Position numbers and translations under genes: made by a program. The notes under the pieces were generated by a model, which did no database searches, was not told the origin of the DNA, and was given only the letters and a program-made list of their open reading frames with translations. A stretch of 61,285 nucleotides of DNA from Fredinandcohnia aciditolerans (GTDB lineage: Bacteria > Bacillota > Bacilli > Bacillales > Bacillaceae_L), in NCBI GenBank assembly GCA_003640645.1, contig QGHH01000029.1:1-61285 (forward strand), written 5' to 3'. Positions within the stretch are counted from its first letter, which is position 1. Every line of letters begins with the position of its first letter. Below, one piece after another: positions 36,913 through 44,326 of the stretch.

Positions 36913-37356
36913 TTAATGACAACCACATGCGCCGCCGCTGCCACAGCCCCCGCCACAACTTGAAATGGAATCAAAATATGGGTTACCTGTTGGCACTTTA
37001 ATATGTTTTGATACAGCTCCACCTAGTAACACGCTGATTTCATCAAGAACTTTTTGAAGATTATCTTCTGCTTTTTTAAATTCAGCAATGGTTTCATGAA
37101 GATCTAGCTTCCTTTTTAACTCCCTTGTCTCTTTTGAAACAGATCGAAAATCAGGATGGTATTTCCCGAATCTTTGAACCTCGTCATATTTCTCCTTCAT
37201 ATTCTGAAATTCCGCGATAAGTTTTTGTGCTTCCTTATCCTTTTGTAATGTATATAAACAGCTGCGATATTCCTCAGCTATTTCAGATTGTAGAATCATT
37301 GATGCTAGGCTTTCCGCCTCTTCAAGTATCTCAACTCTTTCAAGTGTAGCTATCAA
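36913..37356 (-). CDS. ricF: RicF (YlbF), Fe-S subunit of the RNase Y regulatory complex
   Basis: RicF forms, with RicA and RicT, the complex that steers RNase Y mRNA processing and affects competence, biofilm and sporulation. The protein is helical, with RFGKYHPDFR and KVPTGNPYFDSISS, and ends in the cysteine-rich CGGGCGSGGACGCH tail that helps hold iron-sulfur clusters. The start is TTG at 37356 with GGAGGTG upstream; the longer frame to 37404 begins in front of that site. Length from here is 147 aa, as expected. Confidence 0.92.
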   Translation of the reverse strand: MIATLERVEILEEAESLASMILQSEIAEEYRSCLYTLQKDKEAQKLIAEFQNMKEKYDEVQRFGKYHPDFRSVSKETRELKRKLDLHETIAEFKKAEDNLQKVLDEISVLLGGAVSKHIKVPTGNPYFDSISSCGGGCGSGGACGCH

Positions 37357-37419
37357 AAAAAACACCTCCATAATCACTATACCATGATTTTTAACGAATC
37401 GCATCTTATGGATACTTTA

Positions 37420-37803
37420 TTACTTTATTTGAACATGAATCGTGTGTTCGAGATCGTAATTCGTTAAATCATTATGGACTACTTGAATTTTCAAGGTATG
37501 CTCACCCTTTGTTAGCCCTTTTATAATAAATGCAGCCGTGGATATCTTTTCTATCCGTCGTCCATCTACTATAACATTAAGATGGCCCTCACCTTCCTTC
37601 TTACTACCACCACTTTGTTTAAATAAAAAATTTGAGATAATACATTCGAGATATACATCATTTCCCCTAACATGGTGATTCACATGCAGAGTTCGTTTTG
37701 ATTGGATCGACAAGTTTTCAGACATCATAGCCTCAACCGCAACTTCATGTATATAAAAATAAAGGAAACTTAGAAAAAAAAGGGATAAAACAATCTTGTA
37801 CAA
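37420..37803 (-). CDS. Signal-anchored protein of unknown function between ylbE and ricF
   Basis: A 127-aa protein with an N-terminal hydrophobic segment (VLSLFFLSFLYFY, residues 5-17) that could be a signal peptide or anchor, then an extracellular beta-rich domain. That domain has Ig/FN3-like alternation (LHVNHHVRGNDVYLECIISN; GHLNVIVDGRRIEKI; GLTKGEHTLKIQVVHND). The start is TTG with AAGGAG upstream. B. subtilis has no gene here. No homologue can be named. Confidence 0.7.
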   Translation of the reverse strand: MYKIVLSLFFLSFLYFYIHEVAVEAMMSENLSIQSKRTLHVNHHVRGNDVYLECIISNFLFKQSGGSKKEGEGHLNVIVDGRRIEKISTAAFIIKGLTKGEHTLKIQVVHNDLTNYDLEHTIHVQIK

Positions 37804-37862
37804 CTTTCTACCACTCCTTTTTCCTAGTTTTTCCTATCACATTACAAATATCCCGCATTCCC

Positions 37863-37893
37863 CAAAAAAGCGACTCTTAAAGAGAAGAGTCGC
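37863..37893 (-). terminator. Terminator downstream of ylbE
   Basis: GCGACTCTT / AAGAGTCGC with a 6-nt loop and six Ts on the minus strand, 8 bp past the ylbE stop. Confidence 0.88.
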
Positions 37894-37900
37894 CTTGCGT

Positions 37901-38140
37901 TTAATCGCTCTGTCGCATACCTTGATACATTTGTAGCATGAAAGAGGCCATTTCTAAAGACTGGTTGAGTTTTTGCACTTTATGTGGAAGAGTCTGTTTA
38001 AAATACAATTTTGACTCCATCTCAAGGCTCTGAAAATCATTAGGATTCCTAGTTAATTTTCTGTACCAAATTGGGTTTTGTCGTACAAAAGTTCGAATTT
38101 GTTTTTTTGTTTTGAGGTACTCATAGGTATCTTTTCTCAT
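37901..38140 (-). CDS. ylbE: YlbE-like protein
   Basis: A 79-aa basic helical protein of the YlbE family: RKDTYEYLKTKKQIRTFVRQ, PIWYRKLTRNP and a C-terminal ASFMLQMYQGM. No function is known. Of the tandem ATGs at 38143 and 38140, the second sits better from GGGGG. It begins 18 bp after ylbD and shares its transcript. The motif R-x-NP-x-WYR recalls YlbD's KHPILVQEVRKG, and the two may be distantly alike. Confidence 0.85.
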   Translation of the reverse strand: MRKDTYEYLKTKKQIRTFVRQNPIWYRKLTRNPNDFQSLEMESKLYFKQTLPHKVQKLNQSLEMASFMLQMYQGMRQSD

Positions 38141-38158
38141 CATGCTCCCCCTTTTCAC

Positions 38159-38548
38159 CTAATCTTTTCGAAAGGCAAACGGTTGAGTATGTCGGTGCGA
38201 AGACTGCCCATGATTCTGCTTTTCTTCTCCACGAAACTGATGGATGACTGCTTGAATCGTTGAAATGGCTTCACTTACATTTGAGATTTGCTGCTGAAGA
38301 TTATTCATATCTGCATTTTTAAAGGATGAAAAGATTTTACCGATAAAATCTTCTTTGTCACGTTCTTCAGTCTTACTGTTACTATTCTTATATTTCTTCC
38401 ACTTCTCATCATTTTCACCAAGTATATACCACTCTTCGTATACTTCTTGCCAATTTAGTGCTCCTTTTCGGACTTCCTGAACTAGAATTGGATGTTTTTT
38501 TACAAAAGATTTAAATTCTTGAACGGACGGATGAAGTTTTTTTCCCAT
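38159..38548 (-). CDS. ylbD: YlbD-family putative spore coat protein
   Basis: From the ATG at 38548 (AGAGGTGA upstream) a 129-aa protein: MGKKLHPSVQEFKSFVKKHP at the N-terminus, EWYILGENDEKW, a charged middle, and a helix-rich segment with NNLQQQISNVSEAISTIQ, ending in a Gln/His-rich tail. B. subtilis YlbD is listed as a putative coat protein; the function here is inferred from orthology. The much longer open frame upstream (to 38839) overlaps the divergent thioesterase and is not credible. Confidence 0.85.
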   Translation of the reverse strand: MGKKLHPSVQEFKSFVKKHPILVQEVRKGALNWQEVYEEWYILGENDEKWKKYKNSNSKTEERDKEDFIGKIFSSFKNADMNNLQQQISNVSEAISTIQAVIHQFRGEEKQNHGQSSHRHTQPFAFRKD

Positions 38549-38691
38549 ACCAATCACCTCTTTTTCATACGATTGCCTACTATAGTTTATCTTTAATAAA
38601 TTGATTTGTTCGCCCATTTTAAATTGCACTAAGCCCAATATAATTGTTAAAATAAGAATAATAAAAATATTATGGATTTGAGGTAAATACC

Positions 38692-39189
38692 ATGGAAGAT
38701 CGTATCTTACAAAAATTACAGACATTCTTCGTTGAAGCAAACGAAGAAGAAAAACATGCGTTAGAAAGGGTAATTGATGCCGTAATTCGTAAACAAACAA
38801 AACAAAATGGATCTTATATTGGTGGCATACTACAAACAAGTCGAAAAGTCCTTGATGATCTAACTTATGAAATTACCATTCCAAATACGGAGCTAATTCA
38901 AAACCCATTAAAAATCGTCCATGGGGGAATTACAGCAACACTCCTTGATTCTGCTATGGGTTCAGTAGTTCATAATGTCCTCCCACATGACAAAGCAGCT
39001 GTAACAACTGAAATGAAAATTAATTATGTGGCCCCAGGAATCGGAAAAGAATTCCGCTGTGTCGCACAAATGATTCATAGAGGTTCAAAAATATGCGTGA
39101 CTGAGGGTAGAGTATTCCGGGATGATGGAACATTAATCGCTCATGCTACAGGCAGTTTCTTTATCATTGATCGTCCAAACAAAAAATAA
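38692..39189 (+). CDS. PaaI-family hotdog thioesterase
   Basis: A 165-aa single-hotdog acyl-CoA thioesterase. The family motif VHGGITATLLDSAMGSVVH is intact (HGG and the acidic D), followed by TTEMKINYVAPG and ATGSFFIID. An N-terminal helical extension of about 35 residues precedes the hotdog. The substrate is not evident. GAGGTAAAT precedes the ATG. It is divergent from ylbD and followed 12 bp later by a small membrane protein gene. Confidence 0.85.
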   Translation: MEDRILQKLQTFFVEANEEEKHALERVIDAVIRKQTKQNGSYIGGILQTSRKVLDDLTYEITIPNTELIQNPLKIVHGGITATLLDSAMGSVVHNVLPHDKAAVTTEMKINYVAPGIGKEFRCVAQMIHRGSKICVTEGRVFRDDGTLIAHATGSFFIIDRPNKK

Positions 39190-39201
39190 CGAGGTGTAGG
39201 A

Positions 39202-39567
39202 ATGGTTACAGCAATTGTCATTCCACTCATTATTGTCTATTTTTATGTACTTTCAAAAAAGGAAAGAAAGAAATACGAGGAAAGCTGGAAGGATCTTGAA
39301 AATGTAAATGAAGAAGCCGTAATCAAAGGTAGAGTTATCAGTAAAAATGAAGAAAAGCAACGCTATTATTATCATAAATACGTTCTTGTGACTGAGTTAA
39401 AAATAAAAACGTCCACAGGTATAATTAAAGCAAAACGGATTATTCCACTAAGGGATGAATATACACCTCCTCAAATTAATTTAGGTGATGAAATTTCATG
39501 TATTGGTGAATGGACAAAGGATCATTTCCAGTTCAACAAATATCAAATCTTAGTAAATAATAAGTAA
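39202..39567 (+). CDS. Small membrane-anchored protein of unknown function
   Basis: A 121-aa protein with an N-terminal transmembrane helix (VTAIVIPLIIVYFYVL, residues 2-17) and a highly charged cytoplasmic-looking region (SKKERKKYEESWKDLENV). A beta-rich domain of about 80 residues resembling an OB or DUF3592-type fold follows (VIKGRVISKNEEKQR; KTSTGIIKAKR; GDEISCIGEW). GAGGTG is placed before the ATG. It appears to form a two-gene unit with the thioesterase. No function can be assigned. Confidence 0.7.
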   Translation: MVTAIVIPLIIVYFYVLSKKERKKYEESWKDLENVNEEAVIKGRVISKNEEKQRYYYHKYVLVTELKIKTSTGIIKAKRIIPLRDEYTPPQINLGDEISCIGEWTKDHFQFNKYQILVNNK

Positions 39568-39589
39568 GCAATACACCTAGATGCATTGC

Positions 39590-40657
39590 TTACTCCCATT
39601 TTTGAATAAAGTTTTGCGTGTAGTATTTTTCGTATACCCCTACCCCAATAAAGTTGTAGTCCTCGCTTAATAGAGTCTCGCGATGTCCTTCACTATTCAG
39701 CCATCCTTCAACAGCTGCAATACCGTCAACATATTTTGCTGCAATATTTTCTCCCGCAAGTTGATAGGTCACATCCCCATTAGCGAGTCGGTCAGCTAGT
39801 CCCCCGTTTATCGGCGAGGTATGGTCAAAATATTCATTTGTACTCATATCTTTACTATGTAAATAAGCAACGCTAGCTAACTTTTCGTCTTGTTTTAATA
39901 TATGAAGTCCATGCCTAGTTCGTATCACATTGGTTATGTCTAAAATTTGGGCTGAGTTTCCTTGTTCTACTTCCTTCCATTCTACCTTTGAAACTTCTTT
40001 TGCGGAAAGTAATTCTCCTCGATATGCTAATTCATAGGGACGCAGCTTAATCAGTGTCTCTCCATCTAAAAAACGAATGCTCGAAATCTCATTCGTAAAT
40101 GTATCCACATATACTTGTACATAAACATTCCCCATCGCAATCAAGGGTCTAGCCTTCATTTCTTCTTCAGTTAACTCAAATCGATATGGATTTTTATCCA
40201 CATTCAAAGAGATTTTAGGTTTTATTAAGCCTTTTGAATGTAACTCTGCAACAGGTTGTCCAATTTCAAATGGTTCAACTTGTACATCATTTCCTGTTCC
40301 AAACACGGTAACAACACGATCATTTTCGATCCCCACCTGGATATAATTTTGAGGAGTAGAGTTGTACACCCACCAATAATAATCATAGGATGAACGGTCT
40401 ATTCGGTCGGGCTCACCAAGTATTTCTACTATTTTTGAACTCTCCACTCCAATATACGAATAGAGCCCTTCAAATTGATGAATCTCTTGTTGAAAAGGTA
40501 AAGTGGTTTTTTCAGGATTTGCATGGTCTGATAACAACGTATAATCGTTCATTCCATTCACTATTTCTGTTCTTCCGTGTTTAATAGAAATATAATAAAT
40601 GCTAGAAGCTAAAAGTATGATAGTAACTGCAATCTTAGCTAATTTCAGAAGAACCAC
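39590..40657 (-). CDS. ylbC: CAP-domain secreted protein YlbC
   Basis: A 355-aa protein with an N-terminal membrane anchor or signal (about 4-24) and a CAP-associated N-terminal domain (about 60-200). The C-terminal CAP/SCP domain reads LASVAYLHSKDMSTNEYFDHTSP, LAGENIAAKYVDGIAAVEGWLNSEGHRETLL and FIGVGVYEK. The conserved His/Glu residues of the CAP cavity are present. B. subtilis YlbC has the same arrangement; its role is unknown. The start is GTG close to AGGAAG; a slightly later start is possible. Confidence 0.86.
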   Translation of the reverse strand: MVLLKLAKIAVTIILLASSIYYISIKHGRTEIVNGMNDYTLLSDHANPEKTTLPFQQEIHQFEGLYSYIGVESSKIVEILGEPDRIDRSSYDYYWWVYNSTPQNYIQVGIENDRVVTVFGTGNDVQVEPFEIGQPVAELHSKGLIKPKISLNVDKNPYRFELTEEEMKARPLIAMGNVYVQVYVDTFTNEISSIRFLDGETLIKLRPYELAYRGELLSAKEVSKVEWKEVEQGNSAQILDITNVIRTRHGLHILKQDEKLASVAYLHSKDMSTNEYFDHTSPINGGLADRLANGDVTYQLAGENIAAKYVDGIAAVEGWLNSEGHRETLLSEDYNFIGVGVYEKYYTQNFIQKWE

Positions 40658-40730
40658 TTCCTAACATCAATCTTTTTCTATCATGTATATTAAACTTTTC
40701 CTAGATTTATGCGATTAATGTAAGAATAAT

Positions 40731-40757
40731 AAAACAGGCACCAAGTTGGTGCCTGTT
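40731..40757 (-). terminator. Terminator downstream of ylbB
   Basis: AACAGGCACCAA and its complement form a 12-bp stem with T-rich TTTTATTATT after it on the minus strand. Confidence 0.8.
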
Positions 40758-40760
40758 AGT

Positions 40761-41186
40761 TTAGAGTAATTGGTCTTGTTCAGATATATCACTTAATGCT
40801 TCTCCTGCATGTGTATCAGACATTTTATTTGTTGCCAAGTCACCTAATGATACAATCCCAACTAATTGACCATTCTCAACAACTGGTAAACGTCTAATTT
40901 GATGTTTTGCCATCAATTCGGATGCTTGTTCAAGTGACGTATCAGGAGAACATGTAACAAGATTATCACTCATCACATTTGTTACTTGATGGGAGCCTGA
41001 TCTTTTTTCAGCATATCCTCGTACTACCAAATCACGATCAGTAATCATTCCGATTAATTTTTGATCTTCTAATATAGGAATTGCACCAACATCTAAATCC
41101 TTCATTTTAACAGCTACTTCATACACATTATCAAGGGGAGTACAATATTCAACTTCAGTACTCATTACATCACGAACAGATTCCAT
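40761..41186 (-). CDS. ylbB: CBS-domain pair protein YlbB
   Basis: A 141-aa protein made of two CBS domains: VRDVMSTEVEYCTPLDNVYE ... IGMITDRDLVVR, and VTNVMSDNLVTCSPDTSLE ... VGIVSLGDLAT. CBS pairs bind adenosyl ligands. Length and order match B. subtilis YlbB; the ligand is unknown. The ATG at 41186 follows AAGGAGG; the 8-residue upstream extension is not needed. It lies 33 bp after the LysM-CAP gene and shares its transcript and terminator. Confidence 0.88.
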   Translation of the reverse strand: MESVRDVMSTEVEYCTPLDNVYEVAVKMKDLDVGAIPILEDQKLIGMITDRDLVVRGYAEKRSGSHQVTNVMSDNLVTCSPDTSLEQASELMAKHQIRRLPVVENGQLVGIVSLGDLATNKMSDTHAGEALSDISEQDQLL

Positions 41187-41219
41187 TGTATCCTCCTTAT
41201 TAACACTCACTTTATTATC

Positions 41220-41837
41220 TTATTTACCAATAAACATTTGGGTCCAATAATGTCTTTTTGAACCACCTTCTGCATACCCTACACCAATATGAGTAACATC
41301 TTGCTTTAGAATATTTGCCCTATGCCCAGGGCTGTTCATCCACGCATTTACAACTTCTTGAGGTGTTCTTTGCCCAGCGGCTATATTTTCAGCTGCTGTT
41401 CGATAAGAAATCCCGAAGTTGCGCATCATCGTAAATGGTGAGCCGTATGTAGGTGAAGTATGGTCAAAATAATTTCGATCTCTCATGTCTACAGATTTAT
41501 AACGTGCCACACGTGAAAGTTCCCAATCAATCTTTAATGCAGGTAATCCATATTTTGCACGTTGTTGATTAGTTAAAGAGATAACTTGATTCTCAATGCT
41601 TTTGACATTTTCCAGAATTGGAATTGTTACCTTTTGACCCGGATAAATGAGGTTAGGGTTTTTAAACTGAGGGTTTGCTGAAATTATTTCAGACAAACCA
41701 ACTTGATAGCGAACAGCGATTTTCCATAAAGAATCACCAGGCTGTACGGTATATGTAGTCGTACCTTGTCCATTTGCAATCATTGGACTACCTAAGATAA
41801 AAAATAAACCTGTAATGATTAAAAGAAATTTCTTCAT
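41220..41837 (-). CDS. Secreted LysM-CAP domain protein (SafA/YkwD-like)
   Basis: A 205-aa exported protein. A signal peptide (about 1-24, ending NGQG) is followed by a LysM domain (TYTVQPGDSLWKIAVRYQV ... YPGQKVTIP, about 28-74) that binds peptidoglycan. The C-terminal CAP domain has NQQRAKYGLPALKIDWELSR, NYFDHTSPTYGSP, AAENIAAG and NSPGHRANIL. This arrangement occurs in B. subtilis YkwD and related spore coat-associated proteins. AGGAGGG precedes the ATG. It is the second CAP protein in this stretch, next to ylbC across ylbB. Confidence 0.85.
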   Translation of the reverse strand: MKKFLLIITGLFFILGSPMIANGQGTTTYTVQPGDSLWKIAVRYQVGLSEIISANPQFKNPNLIYPGQKVTIPILENVKSIENQVISLTNQQRAKYGLPALKIDWELSRVARYKSVDMRDRNYFDHTSPTYGSPFTMMRNFGISYRTAAENIAAGQRTPQEVVNAWMNSPGHRANILKQDVTHIGVGYAEGGSKRHYWTQMFIGK

Positions 41838-41929
41838 CTTATCCCTCCTTTCCCTGTTAGTTTGACCAAATCTTTAAAAATTCCACATAAAATAATTTTT
41901 TATTTTTCGTGACATATTAATGTCAAACG

Positions 41930-41964
41930 TTGCAACTTGTATCTTTTCGTACTATTATTATACT
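41930..41964 (+). promoter_or_regulatory. Probable sigma-A promoter of the YugN-like gene
   Basis: TTGCAA, 17 bp, TATTAT (41930-41958); an alternative TTGTAT-16-TATACT overlaps it. It reads toward the gene at 42010, with a 5-prime UTR of about 40 nt. Confidence 0.55.
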
Positions 41965-42009
41965 GAGAACATATAAATCGTTGTTTGACGGTTTTTGGAG
42001 GGATATTAA

Positions 42010-42378
42010 ATGAGATTTGAAAATACGGGGATAGAAAACGTAACAATCGAATTACCAAGATTAACTGACATAATGAGATCAGAAGGTTTTATTCTTGCAG
42101 GTCAGTGGGATTATGAGAGAATTACATACGACCGTAAATATGAGATTAAAGGCGATATTTACTACCTTCGTGTACAAGGTCATGCAGTTGAGGGAGTAAT
42201 CGAAGAAAATGCAACTGATGCAGTCATTAAATTACTAACACCTTTCGTTGGTAAGTACTATTATCCACATGGTGTTGAATATGGCGAAGATGAAGTATTC
42301 CCTAAAGCATTAGTAGATCAATGTGAACGCATCTTAGCGAAAGTGAAAGAAAATATTGATGCGGTTGTAAACGCATAA
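42010..42378 (+). CDS. ylbA: YugN-like family protein (YlbA position)
   Basis: A 122-aa soluble alpha/beta protein of the YugN-like family: MRFENTGIENVTIELPRLTD, FILAGQWDYERITYDRKYE, YYLRVQGHAVEG and PFVGKYYYPHGVEYGEDE. No enzymatic motif is visible and the role is unknown. TTTGGAGGG precedes the ATG. B. subtilis ylbA occupies this end of the ylb cluster. It is a single-gene unit ending in the terminator at 42511. Confidence 0.8.
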   Translation: MRFENTGIENVTIELPRLTDIMRSEGFILAGQWDYERITYDRKYEIKGDIYYLRVQGHAVEGVIEENATDAVIKLLTPFVGKYYYPHGVEYGEDEVFPKALVDQCERILAKVKENIDAVVNA

Positions 42379-42385
42379 AAATGAA

Positions 42386-42500
42386 ACGTGAAAGACGCCC
42401 GATTTTCGGCGACAAGCTTCAGACATGCATTGACAGAAGGTGATTTTACCTTCCGAAGCGATTGACTAGCTATAGAACCGATGGTGAATAGAACTAGACA
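42386..42500 (+). repeat. Dispersed intergenic repeat, family 1, copy B
   Basis: The ordered blocks CGGCGACAAGCTTCAGAC, TGACAGAAGG, CTTCCGAAGCGATTGAC and AACTAGACA match copy A at 121-222 (minus strand). It follows the ylbA stop directly and is read through before the terminator. Confidence 0.65.
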
Positions 42501-42510
42501 AATTGCATAT

Positions 42511-42542
42511 AAAAAGGAACAGTCAAAAACTGTTCCTTTTTT
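42511..42542. terminator. Bidirectional terminator between ylbA and the Asp23 gene
   Basis: AAAAGGAACAGT / ACTGTTCCTTTT, 12-bp stem with a 5-nt A-rich loop and T runs on both sides; convergent genes end in it. Confidence 0.88.
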
Positions 42543-42942
42543 ACGTTGTTGTTAGTGGTTGTGTATTAGTAAGACCTTCAACTTTGATGGTAAGACTAGA
42601 TAAACTAATCCCAGTCATACTTTTTATTTCATGCAAAATTGCTGCTTGCAGGACTTCACATGTCTTTTTGATTTCTAAACCGTATTCAATGGCAATTTTT
42701 ATCTCAAGGGCAATTCCTTCTTCTTCATTTTCAATTACGGTAATACCGTTTTTATGAAAATTACGATTAAGAATTCCTGATACCCCATCCTTTAATCCTG
42801 ATACAATCGTAACCCCTTCAATATCTTCGGCACAAATCGAAGCAATCATTGCTAAGACATCATTCTTAATATAAAGCGATCCATTTTCTAATGCTTTCCT
42901 TACCACCCCAACCACACTCCTTCTCAATTTCAAGACCACCAT
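42541..42942 (-). CDS. Asp23/Gls24-family protein
   Basis: A short Asp23/Gls24 envelope-stress-family protein. The core reads GSLYIKNDVLAMIASICAEDIEGV, an INV-like IALEIKIAIEYGLEI, and SMTGISLSSLTIKVEGLTNTQ, in the family order. In Bacilli such proteins are cytoplasmic and membrane-associated. The ATG at 42942 follows AGGAG; an internal GTG at 42906, also after an AGGAG, would give a more typical shorter N-terminus. B. subtilis lacks a gene here. A GNAT gene lies 250 bp upstream, beyond a family 2 repeat. Confidence 0.75.
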   Translation of the reverse strand: MVVLKLRRSVVGVVRKALENGSLYIKNDVLAMIASICAEDIEGVTIVSGLKDGVSGILNRNFHKNGITVIENEEEGIALEIKIAIEYGLEIKKTCEVLQAAILHEIKSMTGISLSSLTIKVEGLTNTQPLTTT

Positions 42943-43011
42943 GGTTACTCCTACCATATGCATTAAGGAATGAATTGGGCACTAGTCTAGAAAAATCTTT
43001 TCATATTATTT

Positions 43012-43175
43012 ATTACGCATATACGAATTGCCGCCAGATTATAAGTTCTAAAGGAAGAGGGTCATAAAGATGTTGCTATAAGTGTGGCGTTCTTAGTCTT
43101 TAAACTTACTGCTTCAAAAAGTTTCTCTGAAAAATTGTGGCACCACCAGAGGCTTACACATTTTGCAGAATTTAG
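43012..43175. repeat. Dispersed intergenic repeat, family 2, copy 2
   Basis: Plus-strand blocks TTGCCGCC, GTTGCTATA, TGGCGTTCTTAGTCTTTAA, CAAAAA, GAAAAATTGTGGCA, CCACCAGAGGCTT follow the same order as at 19215-19385. It fills the gap between the Asp23 gene and the GNAT gene; no coding frame is common to both copies. Confidence 0.55.
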
Positions 43176-43192
43176 ACTTTTGCTAAATATAA

Positions 43193-43702
43193 TTAAATAA
43201 CTTTACGGAGCTCCCAAGTTAAAAACTTACCATCCTTCTTTGTACATCTCATTCCTAGCTTTTCAAAAAGCTGGATGGATTGATAGTTACTATCACTACA
43301 TTCCATAAGTACTTTTTTGGCATCTGCTTGTGTAACTAGCCAATCAATTAAAGCGTCTACCGCTTCATAGGTTAAGTTCGTTTTTTGATAATCTCGATTC
43401 ATTGTATACGTCAATTGGACATTACCTTTCTTATCTGGTTTTCCATGAAGATAAATATCACCAATAATCCGTTTATCGGCATAATTAATGATTAACCATA
43501 AACCCCAGCCATATTGATTCTCATCCCTCTCAAGCTTTTCTATATAAAACGGAAGAATACCTGTTATTAATGGAGATGGCCAATTTTGTGGAATCGTTAT
43601 AGGTGATCGTTTTTCAAGTTCTTTGCGATGAAAAACTAATGACTTGGCAATATCCAAAGAACATGGAACCAATAATAAGTTTTCTGTAAAGATCTCAATC
43701 AT
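43193..43702 (-). CDS. GNAT-family N-acetyltransferase (RimJ/RimL type)
   Basis: A 169-aa acetyltransferase: MIEIFTENLLLVPCSLD at the N-terminus, WLIINYADKRIIGDIYLHGKPDKKGNVQL (motif leading to strand 4), YQKTNLTYEAVDALIDWLV in place of the acetyl-CoA binding turn (with Y instead of the usual G/R-G), and CSDSNYQSIQLFEKLGM typical of motif B. Substrate unknown. The start at 43702 follows GAGGGG. It is an accessory gene relative to B. subtilis. Confidence 0.82.
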   Translation of the reverse strand: MIEIFTENLLLVPCSLDIAKSLVFHRKELEKRSPITIPQNWPSPLITGILPFYIEKLERDENQYGWGLWLIINYADKRIIGDIYLHGKPDKKGNVQLTYTMNRDYQKTNLTYEAVDALIDWLVTQADAKKVLMECSDSNYQSIQLFEKLGMRCTKKDGKFLTWELRKVI

Positions 43703-43756
43703 CCTTAACACTCCCCTCTAAGAAAGATAAAGTTATGTGCATAGAATAACAAAATA

Positions 43757-43793
43757 AAAAGGTGCTCTAGAATATTGTATTCTAGAACACCTT
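43757..43793 (-). terminator. Terminator downstream of ctaM
   Basis: AAGGTG.TCTAGAATA paired with TATTCTAGA.CACCTT (one mismatch), then TTTTTATTTTG on the minus strand. Confidence 0.85.
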
Positions 43794-43826
43794 ATACATA
43801 TTACAAACAATCCATTCTACCATTTT

Positions 43827-44288
43827 TTAAAAACCTAAAATTGCTTTTAACATCGATGTTGTTTCTCCGCCCTTATAAAAGACATACAACAAGAGATATA
43901 CCGCTACACCTGTCAAAGCTGTAAAAAACCATATAATGCTTGTGATGGGTCCCAGCTTACGATGCTTTGCAATTTTGTTTTTAAAGCCGAAGTATAATGT
44001 AATCACTCCAAATATTGCACCTGTTGTTGCCAAGAAAATATGAAAGATTAAAAATATCGTATAGTATATTTTAACATCGTCAGGCCCGCCAAATGAAGTA
44101 TTTCCGACAAATACCGTTCTTGACATATAAATAATGAAAAAAATCAATGCAAAAATAGCAGCGGTAGTCATTGCTCTTTTATGTGCATCAATTCTTTTTT
44201 GTTTAATCAGATACCAACCGATGGCAACTGTTACTGCACTTAAAACAATAAAAGTGGTGCTCACTGTAGGCAGAATCGGTAAATTCAT
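43827..44288 (-). CDS. ctaM: DUF420 membrane protein, cytochrome oxidase biogenesis factor CtaM
   Basis: A 153-aa membrane protein with four to five helices (about 8-27, 38-60, 76-105, 120-142) and conserved histidines in the loops (KRIDAHKRAM; IFHIFLATTGAIFG; AKHRKLG). DUF420 protein YozB of B. subtilis was shown to assist cytochrome aa3/caa3 biogenesis and named CtaM. Its place 38 bp after ctaG and inside the cta cluster supports that role here. GAGAGG precedes the ATG. Confidence 0.85.
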   Translation of the reverse strand: MNLPILPTVSTTFIVLSAVTVAIGWYLIKQKRIDAHKRAMTTAAIFALIFFIIYMSRTVFVGNTSFGGPDDVKIYYTIFLIFHIFLATTGAIFGVITLYFGFKNKIAKHRKLGPITSIIWFFTALTGVAVYLLLYVFYKGGETTSMLKAILGF

Positions 44289-44326
44289 AGTAAACCTCTC
44301 TCACATCGTTCTTTCTATATTTTTGA

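Noticed and set aside
38549-38839. N-terminal 97-residue extension of ylbD
   Set aside because: It overlaps the divergent thioesterase start and has no ribosome binding site; AGAGGTGA before 38548 fixes the shorter protein.
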